Source of the DNA: CAVQDV01 sp963711375
Lineage (GTDB): Bacteria > Pseudomonadota > Gammaproteobacteria > Coxiellales > Coxiellaceae
Direction of reading: 5' to 3'
Assembly: GCA_963711375.1 (NCBI GenBank)
Contig: CAVQDV010000005.1
Span: 434,001 to 498,000 of the forward strand
DNA: 64,000 nt
The notes beneath the pieces were generated by a model. That model worked only from the letters and a program-made list of their open reading frames with translations. It was not told the DNA's origin and did not search any database. Of this stretch, positions 44,527 through 52,862 are shown in pieces (position 1 is the first letter of the stretch; each line of letters starts with the position of its first letter). The position numbers and the translations under genes are program-made.

Positions 44527-45276
44527 ATGGCCTTCAATCGTTTTGCGTTGTGTTTGCAATATTACGTCTGTTGTTTTTTTTCCTTAGTTTCGTATTTTAT
44601 TATCTGGATCGCGAATGTCGCTTATTTTCACTTTACCTTGAATGATAAAAAATTGCAGCGACAGCAATTCAAAGATATGATCAAAAAATCCAAGGGACCC
44701 TTGATTATTTGTGCCAACCATCTCACCTACATCGATTCAGCTATTATACAGTATGCTCTTGCCTCCCCTTGGACTTATTTAAGATACCCACAAAGCTGGT
44801 CCTGGAATTTTCCCAAAAAAGAACATGTGGAGTCGAGCAAATTTTTTCGCTTTATGTGCTATCTCGGAAAATGTATTTTATTGCCAGATCGATCTAAGGC
44901 GAAAGAAAGAAAAATAGTGAGGAGTAAAATTGAATACTTATTACAAAAGGGTCAATATATTATGGTATTCCCCGAAGGTACAAGGAGTGCTAGTGGCCGT
45001 GTTAATAGTCAGGATTTTAACTATAGTGTGGGGGAATTATATCAAATTGTGCCTCATGTAAAAATACTCTGTGTTTACATGCGTACCGATCACCAAATTG
45101 CCAAAAGTAAATTCCCACCAAAAGGGAACCCTATTTCAATTTCCATGAAATTAATGACACCGGAAACACGGGAAACTGGTTTACGAGCCAGCAGAGAGAT
45201 TTCCCGACAAATTATCAAAACTCTTGTTGAAATGGAGCAGGAATATTTTTCAAGCCACTTACAAACTCGGCAATGA
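44527..45276 (+). CDS. PlsC-like lysophospholipid/glycerol-phosphate acyltransferase
   Basis: 249 residues. An N-terminal membrane helix (about 10-38) is followed by the acyltransferase motifs NHLTYID (NHxxxxD) and VFPEGTRS (EGTR). It should move an acyl group from the operon carrier protein or CoA onto a lysolipid or other acceptor at the inner membrane. It starts 8 bases after the carrier gene. Together with the condensing enzymes this suggests that the product is built into a lipid. Confidence 0.88.
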   Translation: MAFNRFALCLQYYVCCFFSLVSYFIIWIANVAYFHFTLNDKKLQRQQFKDMIKKSKGPLIICANHLTYIDSAIIQYALASPWTYLRYPQSWSWNFPKKEHVESSKFFRFMCYLGKCILLPDRSKAKERKIVRSKIEYLLQKGQYIMVFPEGTRSASGRVNSQDFNYSVGELYQIVPHVKILCVYMRTDHQIAKSKFPPKGNPISISMKLMTPETRETGLRASREISRQIIKTLVEMEQEYFSSHLQTRQ

Positions 45277-45943
45277 TATTGTCGACTTTTCTCCCAATGA
45301 GACTAAAAATAAATATGAGAATACCCGCTTTCTCAAAAGGGTATTTAACGAAAATGAAATTAAAGCGATTTTAAGTGCCCACCATAAAGATAGATTACTT
45401 TGGACGCTTTGGTCTGCAAAGGAAGCAGCTTTTAAGGCCTGTAAAAAACAAGATATAAATCTGATTTTTTCACCAAAATCGTTTAGGGTTTCCGATGAGA
45501 GTTTGGAGAAACTACTTCATAAAAATTCCCTCAGAATATTAACAGGTATGTTGCAACATGATGAGAAGCGCTTAAGTTTACAATGGCAATTCCCAAGCGA
45601 GCAGTGCGTTCATTGCTGCGCCGTTTTAATGGAAAATAATCAGCTTTTCACACATTGGAACAAGATCCATCAGAGCATTAAAAAAATTGAGCTCAATGCC
45701 AATATTTCTCAAATTCATTCTCAGCAATCGAATGCCGTGAGAGAAGAATTAATCGCGCTGTTTTCTAGAAATTTTGGCAAATGTGAAAATTTACACGTGT
45801 TGCGACCAGAAAAATTGATAAACGGAATTAGGCGAAAAGGCCCTCCCGTTTTATTCGAAGCCAACAGGCCGCTGCTTGATTATGAGATTAGCCTATCTCA
45901 TGATGAAGAATGGGTGGCCGCGGTAATCGGGGCAAAAGCCTGA
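45224..45943 (+). CDS. 4'-phosphopantetheinyl transferase
   Basis: About 239 residues. The Sfp/AcpS-type signatures GNDIVDF (Mg-binding Asp) and WSAKEAAFKACKK are clear, and the spacing between them is of the Sfp-like kind. It would load the phosphopantetheine arm on the carrier protein Ser41. The start is uncertain: TTG 45224 or 45227, both inside the 3' end of the acyltransferase gene, giving an overlap of about 50 bases. The C-terminal part after about residue 150 is less conserved (RPLLDYEISLSHDEEWVAAVIG, a second PPTase-like strand set). It ends the operon and converges with the cyclase gene. Confidence 0.85.
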   Translation: MLKWSRNIFQATYKLGNDIVDFSPNETKNKYENTRFLKRVFNENEIKAILSAHHKDRLLWTLWSAKEAAFKACKKQDINLIFSPKSFRVSDESLEKLLHKNSLRILTGMLQHDEKRLSLQWQFPSEQCVHCCAVLMENNQLFTHWNKIHQSIKKIELNANISQIHSQQSNAVREELIALFSRNFGKCENLHVLRPEKLINGIRRKGPPVLFEANRPLLDYEISLSHDEEWVAAVIGAKA

Positions 45944-45948
45944 TTTTT

Positions 45949-46941
45949 CTACTTTGGCTTCCAGGTATAAACGACTTGTTCATCAATTAATTTTTCTGTT
46001 GTTGTAAAACCACCGGTTTTTTCCAGCGGCGCAATAGCCGCTTTTGCGATATTAATCGTATTGGGATCAGCCTCTTTTTGCATATGGCCCGCGATATCAA
46101 TCACGCGGTCTGAAATATGCTCAAGCGGTTCTTCGGGATCAAAATAAATCATCCCAGTATTAATCCCACAGCGAATCTGAAAATCGGTTTTCATTTTTTT
46201 CACGAATTTATTAAAGTGGTCCAGCTCATTGATAAGCTGCTGAGCCGCATTCACGGCGTGATCCGTATTCCTAAAAGCCGCCATAATCCCGTCTGGAGTT
46301 TTTGCCACTTTTATAACTCCATTATCCGTCAATATTCGATCGGCCATCTCGTTATAATTATAAAAATCGGCGGAAATGACCATCGGATTCTCCGTTTTCT
46401 TCATGGCGGTAGATCCCACGACATCCACGGACAAAAAAGCCAGCACCTGCTCATACATCTCAAGCTTCGATTTCACTTCCATAAAATGCAGAATTAATTC
46501 CTTCCGTTTTTTACCTTTTGCGCCAGCCATCTCCTCTAAATCTTTTTTAAGGGAGGTAATTTCTTTGCTATTCTCCGGCAGACTTGTGGCTTTTATTAAT
46601 TGTTCGAATTCTGCTTTATATCTTTTAGGAGTATATTCGTGAAATTCTATATACTCTCTCAAACTTCGCAGTTGTCCAATAATAATTATAGCCAATAAAA
46701 TCATGATGGGTCGAACAATATCAATCCCCCCGATAACAGTTGGCATCACTCGATGAATCTGCCTACCTACAAACTGAGCAATTTCACTCTCCCAATGAAA
46801 TGCCCAAACTAAAAGAGGATAGTCTTTAACATCACCCATGTAAGGCTTAAAATAGGTGACAATGCACACAATAATAAAAATAACGAAGGCAAGCGATACT
46901 AACCGCAGTATCCATGTAAAAAACTTCATTAAAAAATTCAT
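45949..46941 (-). CDS. Membrane-anchored class III nucleotide cyclase, divergent
   Basis: 330 residues. Two N-terminal membrane helices (about 10-35 and 70-90), a coiled linker, then a class III cyclase domain from about 165. Metal-binding Asp residues are in FLSVDVVGST and TPDGIMAAF. The transition-state region reads VIDIAGHMQKEA where cyclases usually have VNxAAR, so Asn is Asp and Arg is His. CGINTGMI is normal. Activity or product specificity may therefore differ from ordinary adenylate cyclases. The first 95 residues match the small protein encoded just upstream. It is the last gene of the polysaccharide run. Confidence 0.85.
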   Translation of the reverse strand: MNFLMKFFTWILRLVSLAFVIFIIVCIVTYFKPYMGDVKDYPLLVWAFHWESEIAQFVGRQIHRVMPTVIGGIDIVRPIMILLAIIIIGQLRSLREYIEFHEYTPKRYKAEFEQLIKATSLPENSKEITSLKKDLEEMAGAKGKKRKELILHFMEVKSKLEMYEQVLAFLSVDVVGSTAMKKTENPMVISADFYNYNEMADRILTDNGVIKVAKTPDGIMAAFRNTDHAVNAAQQLINELDHFNKFVKKMKTDFQIRCGINTGMIYFDPEEPLEHISDRVIDIAGHMQKEADPNTINIAKAAIAPLEKTGGFTTTEKLIDEQVVYTWKPK

Positions 46942-46964
46942 TTGTTTCTCCAGTATGTTAATTA

Positions 46965-47414
46965 CTAATTTCTTCCCCGACGCCTTGCTTCTTCTTTTTC
47001 CTTGAGCTTATTTTTATATTCCGAAAGACTTTTGATTTCGGCGTCTATATGCTTTAATTTTAACATTTCTTTGACATCTTCTTTTTCATTATTATCCAGA
47101 TCTTCAGTCTTTAAATTGATACGCTCTCTTATCACGTGTACCCTTATATTGAGAATCAACATCGTAAGGATAATTAATAGCCGAGTGATATCGTATCCAT
47201 TAATGACCGTTGGCATGACTTTTCTCAAATTGTCACCAACGATGGCCGTTACTTTTTCTTCAAGCTTCAATGACCATTTTAAATACTGGTAAGTTTGCAC
47301 ATCTTTTACCAGAGGCTTAACATAAGAAAGCAGAAAAACCAAAATAAAAGCCATTAATGCACATGAAACTAATTTCAAGAATAGGCTTAGCAGCTTTAAG
47401 AAAAAATTCGGCAT
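46965..47414 (-). CDS. Small membrane protein, cyclase N-terminal module without the cyclase
   Basis: 149 residues with two membrane helices (about 8-32 and 78-95) and a charged coiled-coil tail (KLKHIDAEIKSLSEYKNKLKEKEEARRRGRN). It aligns with the first 95 residues of the adjacent cyclase; shared points include YxKPxxxDVxxY, a VG-R/HKVMPTVI stretch and GxDIxR. It is thus a paralogue lacking the catalytic domain, and could form mixed oligomers with the cyclase or couple it to the glycosyltransferases. No known family is recognised. Confidence 0.7.
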   Translation of the reverse strand: MPNFFLKLLSLFLKLVSCALMAFILVFLLSYVKPLVKDVQTYQYLKWSLKLEEKVTAIVGDNLRKVMPTVINGYDITRLLIILTMLILNIRVHVIRERINLKTEDLDNNEKEDVKEMLKLKHIDAEIKSLSEYKNKLKEKEEARRRGRN

Positions 47415-47432
47415 TCAAATCCGTCCTTCAAA

Positions 47433-49712
47433 TTACTTCATCGTTGACGCTAGTACAAATTTCACCTCGTAGGGTACTACTTTTTTAATAGCATCTTTAC
47501 GCAATTGCTCATCGGCTGGATCAGAAAGCACCAGCGTAATCACTTTTGTATCACACTGGATTGGTTTTAAGTTATTCTGAATAAGCCATTGGTACGTTTT
47601 AGCTTTTATAAGCGCTACCTTAGTATGCTCTAAAATGGGGTAGTCATCCAAATTGACCACTTCTAAATTATATTGTTCAGCCAATGCCGAATTTAAGTCT
47701 GATTGTGTAATATATCCCTTGAGCACTAGAATTGGGCCTAATTTTTGATGCGTGACATTTTGATCCGAAATGGCCGTAAAGATTTGCTGCGAAGTTATTA
47801 AACCCTTTTTCACTAATATATCACCTAACTTGTGAGCAAGTGATATTAAAGCAAAGTTGGCCTGATATGGTGCAATTTTATCTTGAATTTCTTCGCGATT
47901 ATTAAGTTGCTCAGGATTCTTGGCCGCAATAGTGACAGTATTTCCAGAAATCTCAATCGGTAATAACTGATTTGATTTTAGCCATTCATAGTTACTTGAA
48001 GACATGTCTTTTAACGCACTTTTTTCCAAGACGGAATAGCCTTCGGAGTCGACAATATTGAGATGATGTTGATGAGCTAGCAATTCAGTGAGGTGTTTTA
48101 AATCAATATATCGATCTTCTAACAGAATGTTACCTATTTTATCGTGACTTACCGCTTGCTGCACCATGGCACTTTTCAAATGAGTGGCTGAGATCATCCC
48201 CTCATCGAGCATAATATCGCCGATTTTTCGCTTATAAATGGCCATTTGTGCTGGAGAAGGAAAGGAATGTGATGTTTTGGACCATGATATTTTTTTGCGC
48301 TTCGAAGAAACCATTATAAAATCTTTGAGCGCAATATAAGAGGTATGAATATTAATAAGGTTCGCATAAACCGTTCGCGGAATACTTAAAAGACCCGGCC
48401 AAAAACCATAAAGGCTGCCCGTAAATACAGCACGATTCAAGAGACGTTCAAACATAAAAAAGGTGCTGATCAGAATCAAAATCCCCATCCAGGCATAATC
48501 TTCGAGAAATTCACTTAGGGTGGTTAGATGATAATGATAGAACCCGTTCGTGGTAAAGCTGATAAGCCAATAAAGTAAAATAATATAGCCAAAACCATTA
48601 AAAAAGTGAGTTACTATCGATTTACGATCATGAAATAAAGTAAATCGCATAGCGAAACTACCCGGCCATCCAATTTCTTTCCATTCTTGTAAAGCGATAC
48701 CATAAACCCAACGAGTACGTTGTTTTATAGCGGCAAAATAGTTAGTAGGAAACAACGCCCGCGTTGCAATAATTTGCTGTTTTTCGACTGGCACTGGCTT
48801 GCCGAATCCAAACCATCGTTTTTTCTTTATAATTCTGACTACCGAAAAAGGAAAAAAAGTTGCCTTTATTTTAAGTTCTTGTAATCTCAGAGAGGCATCA
48901 TAGTCTTCTGTAATAGAGGCTCTTGAAAAAGGCTCTTTCAGTTTATTGTGTTGCACTAACTCATTCATTCCTTTTCTGGTAAACGCCGTGCCGACGCCAG
49001 CAGAAGGAACTAAGCCGTGAATAAATCCTCTGACCAGCAGGCTACTGATGTGCATTTCAGCAAACTCATCATTATAAACCCAATGGGTAAATTCAAAGAG
49101 TGGTACCTCCAAAGGAAAAACGGGGGTTTGAATCATGTCATATTTATCGGTGGCATAATTGTAAAGCTTAAAAGAGAGTGGATGAATAATATCTTCTGAA
49201 TCATGCATCACAAAAATATCGTATTCAATATTTTTTTCTAATTCATGTTTTTTTATAAATTCATACATTGAATTAAGGTTATCGCCCTTCGTCGTTGGAC
49301 CTTCCTTGGAATTAATCGCACAATATAAGTTAGAAAATTCCGCTCGCTCTTTTTCAACTTCGGCTATGGTCCCAATATCATTAGCGTAAAGCCCAACAAA
49401 CACATCATAATTTTTATAGTCAATTTCTGAAAGATTTGATCGGAGCATGGCTCGGATCACGGGGACTTCACTCCAGCACGGAATCATCACGGCAATTCTT
49501 TTTTCAGGAAGTACCGAAATTTGATCATAGTACACTTTTTTAGGATTTTTCTTGCGAAAACCCTTACTAAAACGATTAATCCAGTACACGCAATCAAAGA
49601 AAAAATTATCCAGGCTGGATATACAAAAGGTTAAAGCGGCTGCAACAAGAGCCCACCACATCACGGTGTTAATTGAGCTTAATAATTCGTACGATTTATA
49701 TATGTCATCCAT
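47433..49712 (-). CDS. NfrB-like glycosyltransferase with two MshEN domains, copy 1
   Basis: 759 residues. An N-terminal membrane helix, a GT2 domain and four or so later helices (about 380-470). GT2 residues: MHDSED (about 169-174), ITED (about 266-269) and QRTRW (about 329-333). The C-terminal 270 residues contain two MshEN domains, each with paired repeats (KIGDIMLDEGMIS / KIGNILLEDRYID, and KLGDILVKKGLIT / KLGPILVLKGYIT). MshEN domains bind c-di-GMP. E. coli NfrB has this architecture and is a c-di-GMP-activated exopolysaccharide synthase. In this copy the early motif is PCWSEVP where copy 2 has the more usual PCWNEAP. The barrel gene lies immediately upstream (19-base gap). Confidence 0.9.
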   Translation of the reverse strand: MDDIYKSYELLSSINTVMWWALVAAALTFCISSLDNFFFDCVYWINRFSKGFRKKNPKKVYYDQISVLPEKRIAVMIPCWSEVPVIRAMLRSNLSEIDYKNYDVFVGLYANDIGTIAEVEKERAEFSNLYCAINSKEGPTTKGDNLNSMYEFIKKHELEKNIEYDIFVMHDSEDIIHPLSFKLYNYATDKYDMIQTPVFPLEVPLFEFTHWVYNDEFAEMHISSLLVRGFIHGLVPSAGVGTAFTRKGMNELVQHNKLKEPFSRASITEDYDASLRLQELKIKATFFPFSVVRIIKKKRWFGFGKPVPVEKQQIIATRALFPTNYFAAIKQRTRWVYGIALQEWKEIGWPGSFAMRFTLFHDRKSIVTHFFNGFGYIILLYWLISFTTNGFYHYHLTTLSEFLEDYAWMGILILISTFFMFERLLNRAVFTGSLYGFWPGLLSIPRTVYANLINIHTSYIALKDFIMVSSKRKKISWSKTSHSFPSPAQMAIYKRKIGDIMLDEGMISATHLKSAMVQQAVSHDKIGNILLEDRYIDLKHLTELLAHQHHLNIVDSEGYSVLEKSALKDMSSSNYEWLKSNQLLPIEISGNTVTIAAKNPEQLNNREEIQDKIAPYQANFALISLAHKLGDILVKKGLITSQQIFTAISDQNVTHQKLGPILVLKGYITQSDLNSALAEQYNLEVVNLDDYPILEHTKVALIKAKTYQWLIQNNLKPIQCDTKVITLVLSDPADEQLRKDAIKKVVPYEVKFVLASTMK

Positions 49713-49731
49713 AACACTTCCTCTTTTTTAA

Positions 49732-51039
49732 TTAAAATCCCATGTACAATTCAGTTTCAACTATAAAATTATTATAGTTGGGCCTATAAGGATTAGGCTG
49801 GGGACTTCTGACCGGAATATAATTATTCAGCAAATATCTCACCCTAAAGGCAAGCCCCACTCGCACGTCTGGAATAAAAGTAATTCCAGGGCCATAGTCT
49901 ACAATATTATTATAAAACTCACGTTGGGTATCACCAAAGCCTTCCACTTGAATGAATAAATCGAGGGCACTGTATCCATATTCAAAGGCCCGGACTCCGT
50001 CTCGAACTCGCAATTGCAGGATCCAATCATTGTCATATCGTGAATAGTACGTTAATTCGCCATAAATATTTCCTATGTGTTTAAAAGGAAATTTCGGTCT
50101 AGGCGCATATTCTGGTTTCATTCCCCAGGTTTGATAAAGTTCTGACCCCACTCTAAAATCGCCCGTCCAACGACGAGTTAAATTTTGAGTGAGATAATAA
50201 TTATAAGCTGTGCCTCCCTCTACATAAAAAAAGAAGGGCGCGTCTTGATAGGGTGTGAGGCGTAAACCTGCATCATAAATGACACCATTATCGTTATATT
50301 CTGCTGGCGCCGCTCCCAAGGCAGCTGATCCAGGGGATGAGGCCGTGTCACCATTTAAATACACCTTGCCATATCCTTGGAAATATTTACTAAGTTGTAT
50401 ACCGAATCTTACCTGACTATCAAAAATACCATCATTAAAACGAGTTTGGTGATAAGGGTCTAAGTAGATATCGGCAAAAAAAGGATTGGGGAGGAGTTTT
50501 GTTTGAGATCCCCCAAGGCTTATCATGCTTTCTCGAGCTTCCTGAACTTGTTTAGGCTTCGGAGAATAATTGGCCACCTCTTGAAACTTAAAGAAGGCCT
50601 TTTTGTTCTGTTGCAAATCATTATATATGTAGGCTATTTGCAGCTTAATATCATAATCATTGGGTTTCAACTGTTCGACAATTTGGAAACAGGTAAGCGC
50701 TTCTTTATATCGCTTTTTATCCAGCAAAAGATAACCGTATTCTGCCTGCGCATCTGCATTTTGCGGATATTTTCTCGTAATTTGAATGATCAATATCAGT
50801 GCCTGATCTGGATTTGTTTTTTTAAGTTTATAATATTGATCCATTTGGCTATTCAGATCCTGACTCCCAGAGACTTTTACGGCACGATGCGAAGAGTGAA
50901 TCCTATGGTGACGCAATTTTGGGTGTTTTATTCGATGCGGAAGTACCATTGCCGAAGCCGTGACAGCAATGGCTGATAAAGTGAAAATACCAGCGCCAAA
51001 GCAGGCTTTTGCCAGGCTCGGAAACTTATTTCTTAACAT
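49732..51039 (-). CDS. NfrA-like TPR/outer-membrane barrel protein, copy 1
   Basis: 435 residues. Signal peptide (about 1-30), a His/Arg-rich linker, TPR-like repeats (about 50-165; NADAQAEYGYLLLDKKRYKEALTCF), then a beta-rich C-terminal half ending in Phe (ELYMGF), as outer-membrane barrels do. The C-terminal part resembles the NfrA (phage N4 adsorption protein A) C-terminal domain. In E. coli NfrA is the outer-membrane partner of NfrB. It is much shorter than NfrA (about 990 residues) because it has few TPRs. The deacetylase upstream overlaps its start by 14 bases. Confidence 0.8.
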   Translation of the reverse strand: MLRNKFPSLAKACFGAGIFTLSAIAVTASAMVLPHRIKHPKLRHHRIHSSHRAVKVSGSQDLNSQMDQYYKLKKTNPDQALILIIQITRKYPQNADAQAEYGYLLLDKKRYKEALTCFQIVEQLKPNDYDIKLQIAYIYNDLQQNKKAFFKFQEVANYSPKPKQVQEARESMISLGGSQTKLLPNPFFADIYLDPYHQTRFNDGIFDSQVRFGIQLSKYFQGYGKVYLNGDTASSPGSAALGAAPAEYNDNGVIYDAGLRLTPYQDAPFFFYVEGGTAYNYYLTQNLTRRWTGDFRVGSELYQTWGMKPEYAPRPKFPFKHIGNIYGELTYYSRYDNDWILQLRVRDGVRAFEYGYSALDLFIQVEGFGDTQREFYNNIVDYGPGITFIPDVRVGLAFRVRYLLNNYIPVRSPQPNPYRPNYNNFIVETELYMGF

Positions 51040-52825
51040 TCAACTCCCCCTTGTTATTATTTTCAGTTATTTCCTGTGTTTTTGGCGCCATTTCCATGTG
51101 ATCTTTTGTCCACGTATTGATATCAACAAATTGATATCCAGCCGCTTTTATGGCTACGAGTAATCTTTCAATTTCACTCGTATCTCCTTTTGATTTGGCC
51201 AAGCCATCTTTATCCAGGGTATTTAGGAGAACAGGGTGAATAAAAAAAGACGCCCAAACATCTCGAAGCACGCTGTCTCTTTTCACAATTCGAATCATAT
51301 CATCAACCGTTTCTATATTTTTTACCGTTACATTTGGTCTTGGTGTTATATAACCAGCATCTTCCGGCATAACACGTTGGCCATAGGCATCTCCATACAC
51401 TTCATAGGGGAAAAATTGAATTATCATTGGAGTTGATGCGGGATAGCTTACTTTTAGCGAATTAAAGTAAGGTGCTCTCTCAGCAACGGTACCTGGCCAA
51501 CTATTATCAAAATTTAATTTCGACGGTAAGGGCTCCGTTTGCTCCACCTGATATGGAACGTAATATTTATCTTCCACAGCCCAATTAAATAATTGTGCAA
51601 ACATAACATAATCTAAAATGGACGCTCGATAATGCGGCGTAAGCCAAGCGGCCGGTTTAATTCCAGACTTCGCCAGAACATCAGCCCCTCTTTGCAATCT
51701 TTCCAATAAATACGTTGGAGAATCTTCCTGGACCGGCTTATTTTCCACAAAATTCCAAAATTCATAATCAGGCCCCGTCATTCCATTAAAAGGATTTTTC
51801 AACTTGTCATATTGATGCGTAACTCCCTCAAAAATAAAACTGCCACCATGCCGCTTGGCATAACCCAAGGCATGTAAAAAAGCATAATTATCCGAGATAG
51901 GTCCTGAATTATCTTTTGTAAGCACTTTTAGTGGATCGGCAAAAATTGGAATAACAGCTACCGCAAAGGGAATATTGTATTTATAGAAAACATCCGAGAT
52001 CGCCATTATCTGTGCTGGAGTATCAAACCCTGAGTTCACATCTTCCACTCTCACTAAAGCCGGCTTCTTACCCTTGTAGCGAGGTTGCTCTCCTACCATA
52101 TCAAATAAGGCATCGGCAAATATCATGTATTCGCTTTCTCGGGTATCCCAATCAAATGGAATTTGAGCGACATACCAATGATTGCCATTATGCAAAATAA
52201 AAGGGGTTTGTTGATTGTTGCTTGAGTGTTTCACCCATGAGTCAACATTCTTTTTGGCCTCTTCATTCAATGGGCTCATTTGTATCATTATCGCATTGGC
52301 ATTAAACGTCTTATGATCGCTTTCATCAAACTCCCCAAACGCTGGGAATTCCTGACCTTTGTACTGATAAAAACGATAAAATCCTGGCTGGCCTTTTGCA
52401 TCAAGATGTTTCCAATCTAAGCCCGCAATTCCGTTATATTTAACCATCCAGAGTTTTTGTAAAATTTCAGGACTTAGTTTCCAAATACCATATTGCATCC
52501 AAATAACATTCTTTTTGGTGTTTACAAAATCCTGGTAAAAAGCTTGGGGTATCTTGTTCTCGGAATACGAACCCAAATAAAAACTCGCATAGCAACGATC
52601 CAATTGCCCAGGCTGATATTGCTCAATAGGAATGATATAACGTTGAATATTGGGAAAATGACCCAATAGATTTTGCAAATAAATCGTAAGGTTCCGGCCA
52701 ATCGTATAAGTGGGATTCACCCGATCATAATAGATTTGTACGCATTTCGTAGGTGTTTCTGCAAAACAATTCGGAAGAAAAATGATACTTAAAGAAATAA
52801 CACACGTTTTGAAATAGCCTCGCAT
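51026..52825 (-). CDS. DUF2334-type polysaccharide deacetylase, copy 1
   Basis: 599 residues from ATG 52825, which has AGGG eight bases upstream; ATG 52840 is in frame but poorly spaced. A signal peptide (MRGYFKTCVISLSIIFLPN, cleavage after CFA) sends it to the periplasm. The central NodB/DUF2334-like domain has the metal-site strand ALVRVEDVNSGFD, HQYD and LTPHYRAS. It probably removes acetyl groups from the growing amino-sugar polymer, as PgaB or PelA do in their systems. It differs from copy 2 at only about five residues. Confidence 0.82.
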   Translation of the reverse strand: MRGYFKTCVISLSIIFLPNCFAETPTKCVQIYYDRVNPTYTIGRNLTIYLQNLLGHFPNIQRYIIPIEQYQPGQLDRCYASFYLGSYSENKIPQAFYQDFVNTKKNVIWMQYGIWKLSPEILQKLWMVKYNGIAGLDWKHLDAKGQPGFYRFYQYKGQEFPAFGEFDESDHKTFNANAIMIQMSPLNEEAKKNVDSWVKHSSNNQQTPFILHNGNHWYVAQIPFDWDTRESEYMIFADALFDMVGEQPRYKGKKPALVRVEDVNSGFDTPAQIMAISDVFYKYNIPFAVAVIPIFADPLKVLTKDNSGPISDNYAFLHALGYAKRHGGSFIFEGVTHQYDKLKNPFNGMTGPDYEFWNFVENKPVQEDSPTYLLERLQRGADVLAKSGIKPAAWLTPHYRASILDYVMFAQLFNWAVEDKYYVPYQVEQTEPLPSKLNFDNSWPGTVAERAPYFNSLKVSYPASTPMIIQFFPYEVYGDAYGQRVMPEDAGYITPRPNVTVKNIETVDDMIRIVKRDSVLRDVWASFFIHPVLLNTLDKDGLAKSKGDTSEIERLLVAIKAAGYQFVDINTWTKDHMEMAPKTQEITENNNKGELNVKK

Positions 52826-52862
52826 ACAATTGTCCCTCATATGTATAATTGGTCCCTAAAAA

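Noticed and set aside
36643..46941. cNMP-domain proteins plus cyclase as a Pycsar-like defence operon
   Set aside because: The cyclase belongs to the polysaccharide run and is separated from the cNMP proteins by a seven-gene lipid operon on the other strand; kept only as a hypothesis.
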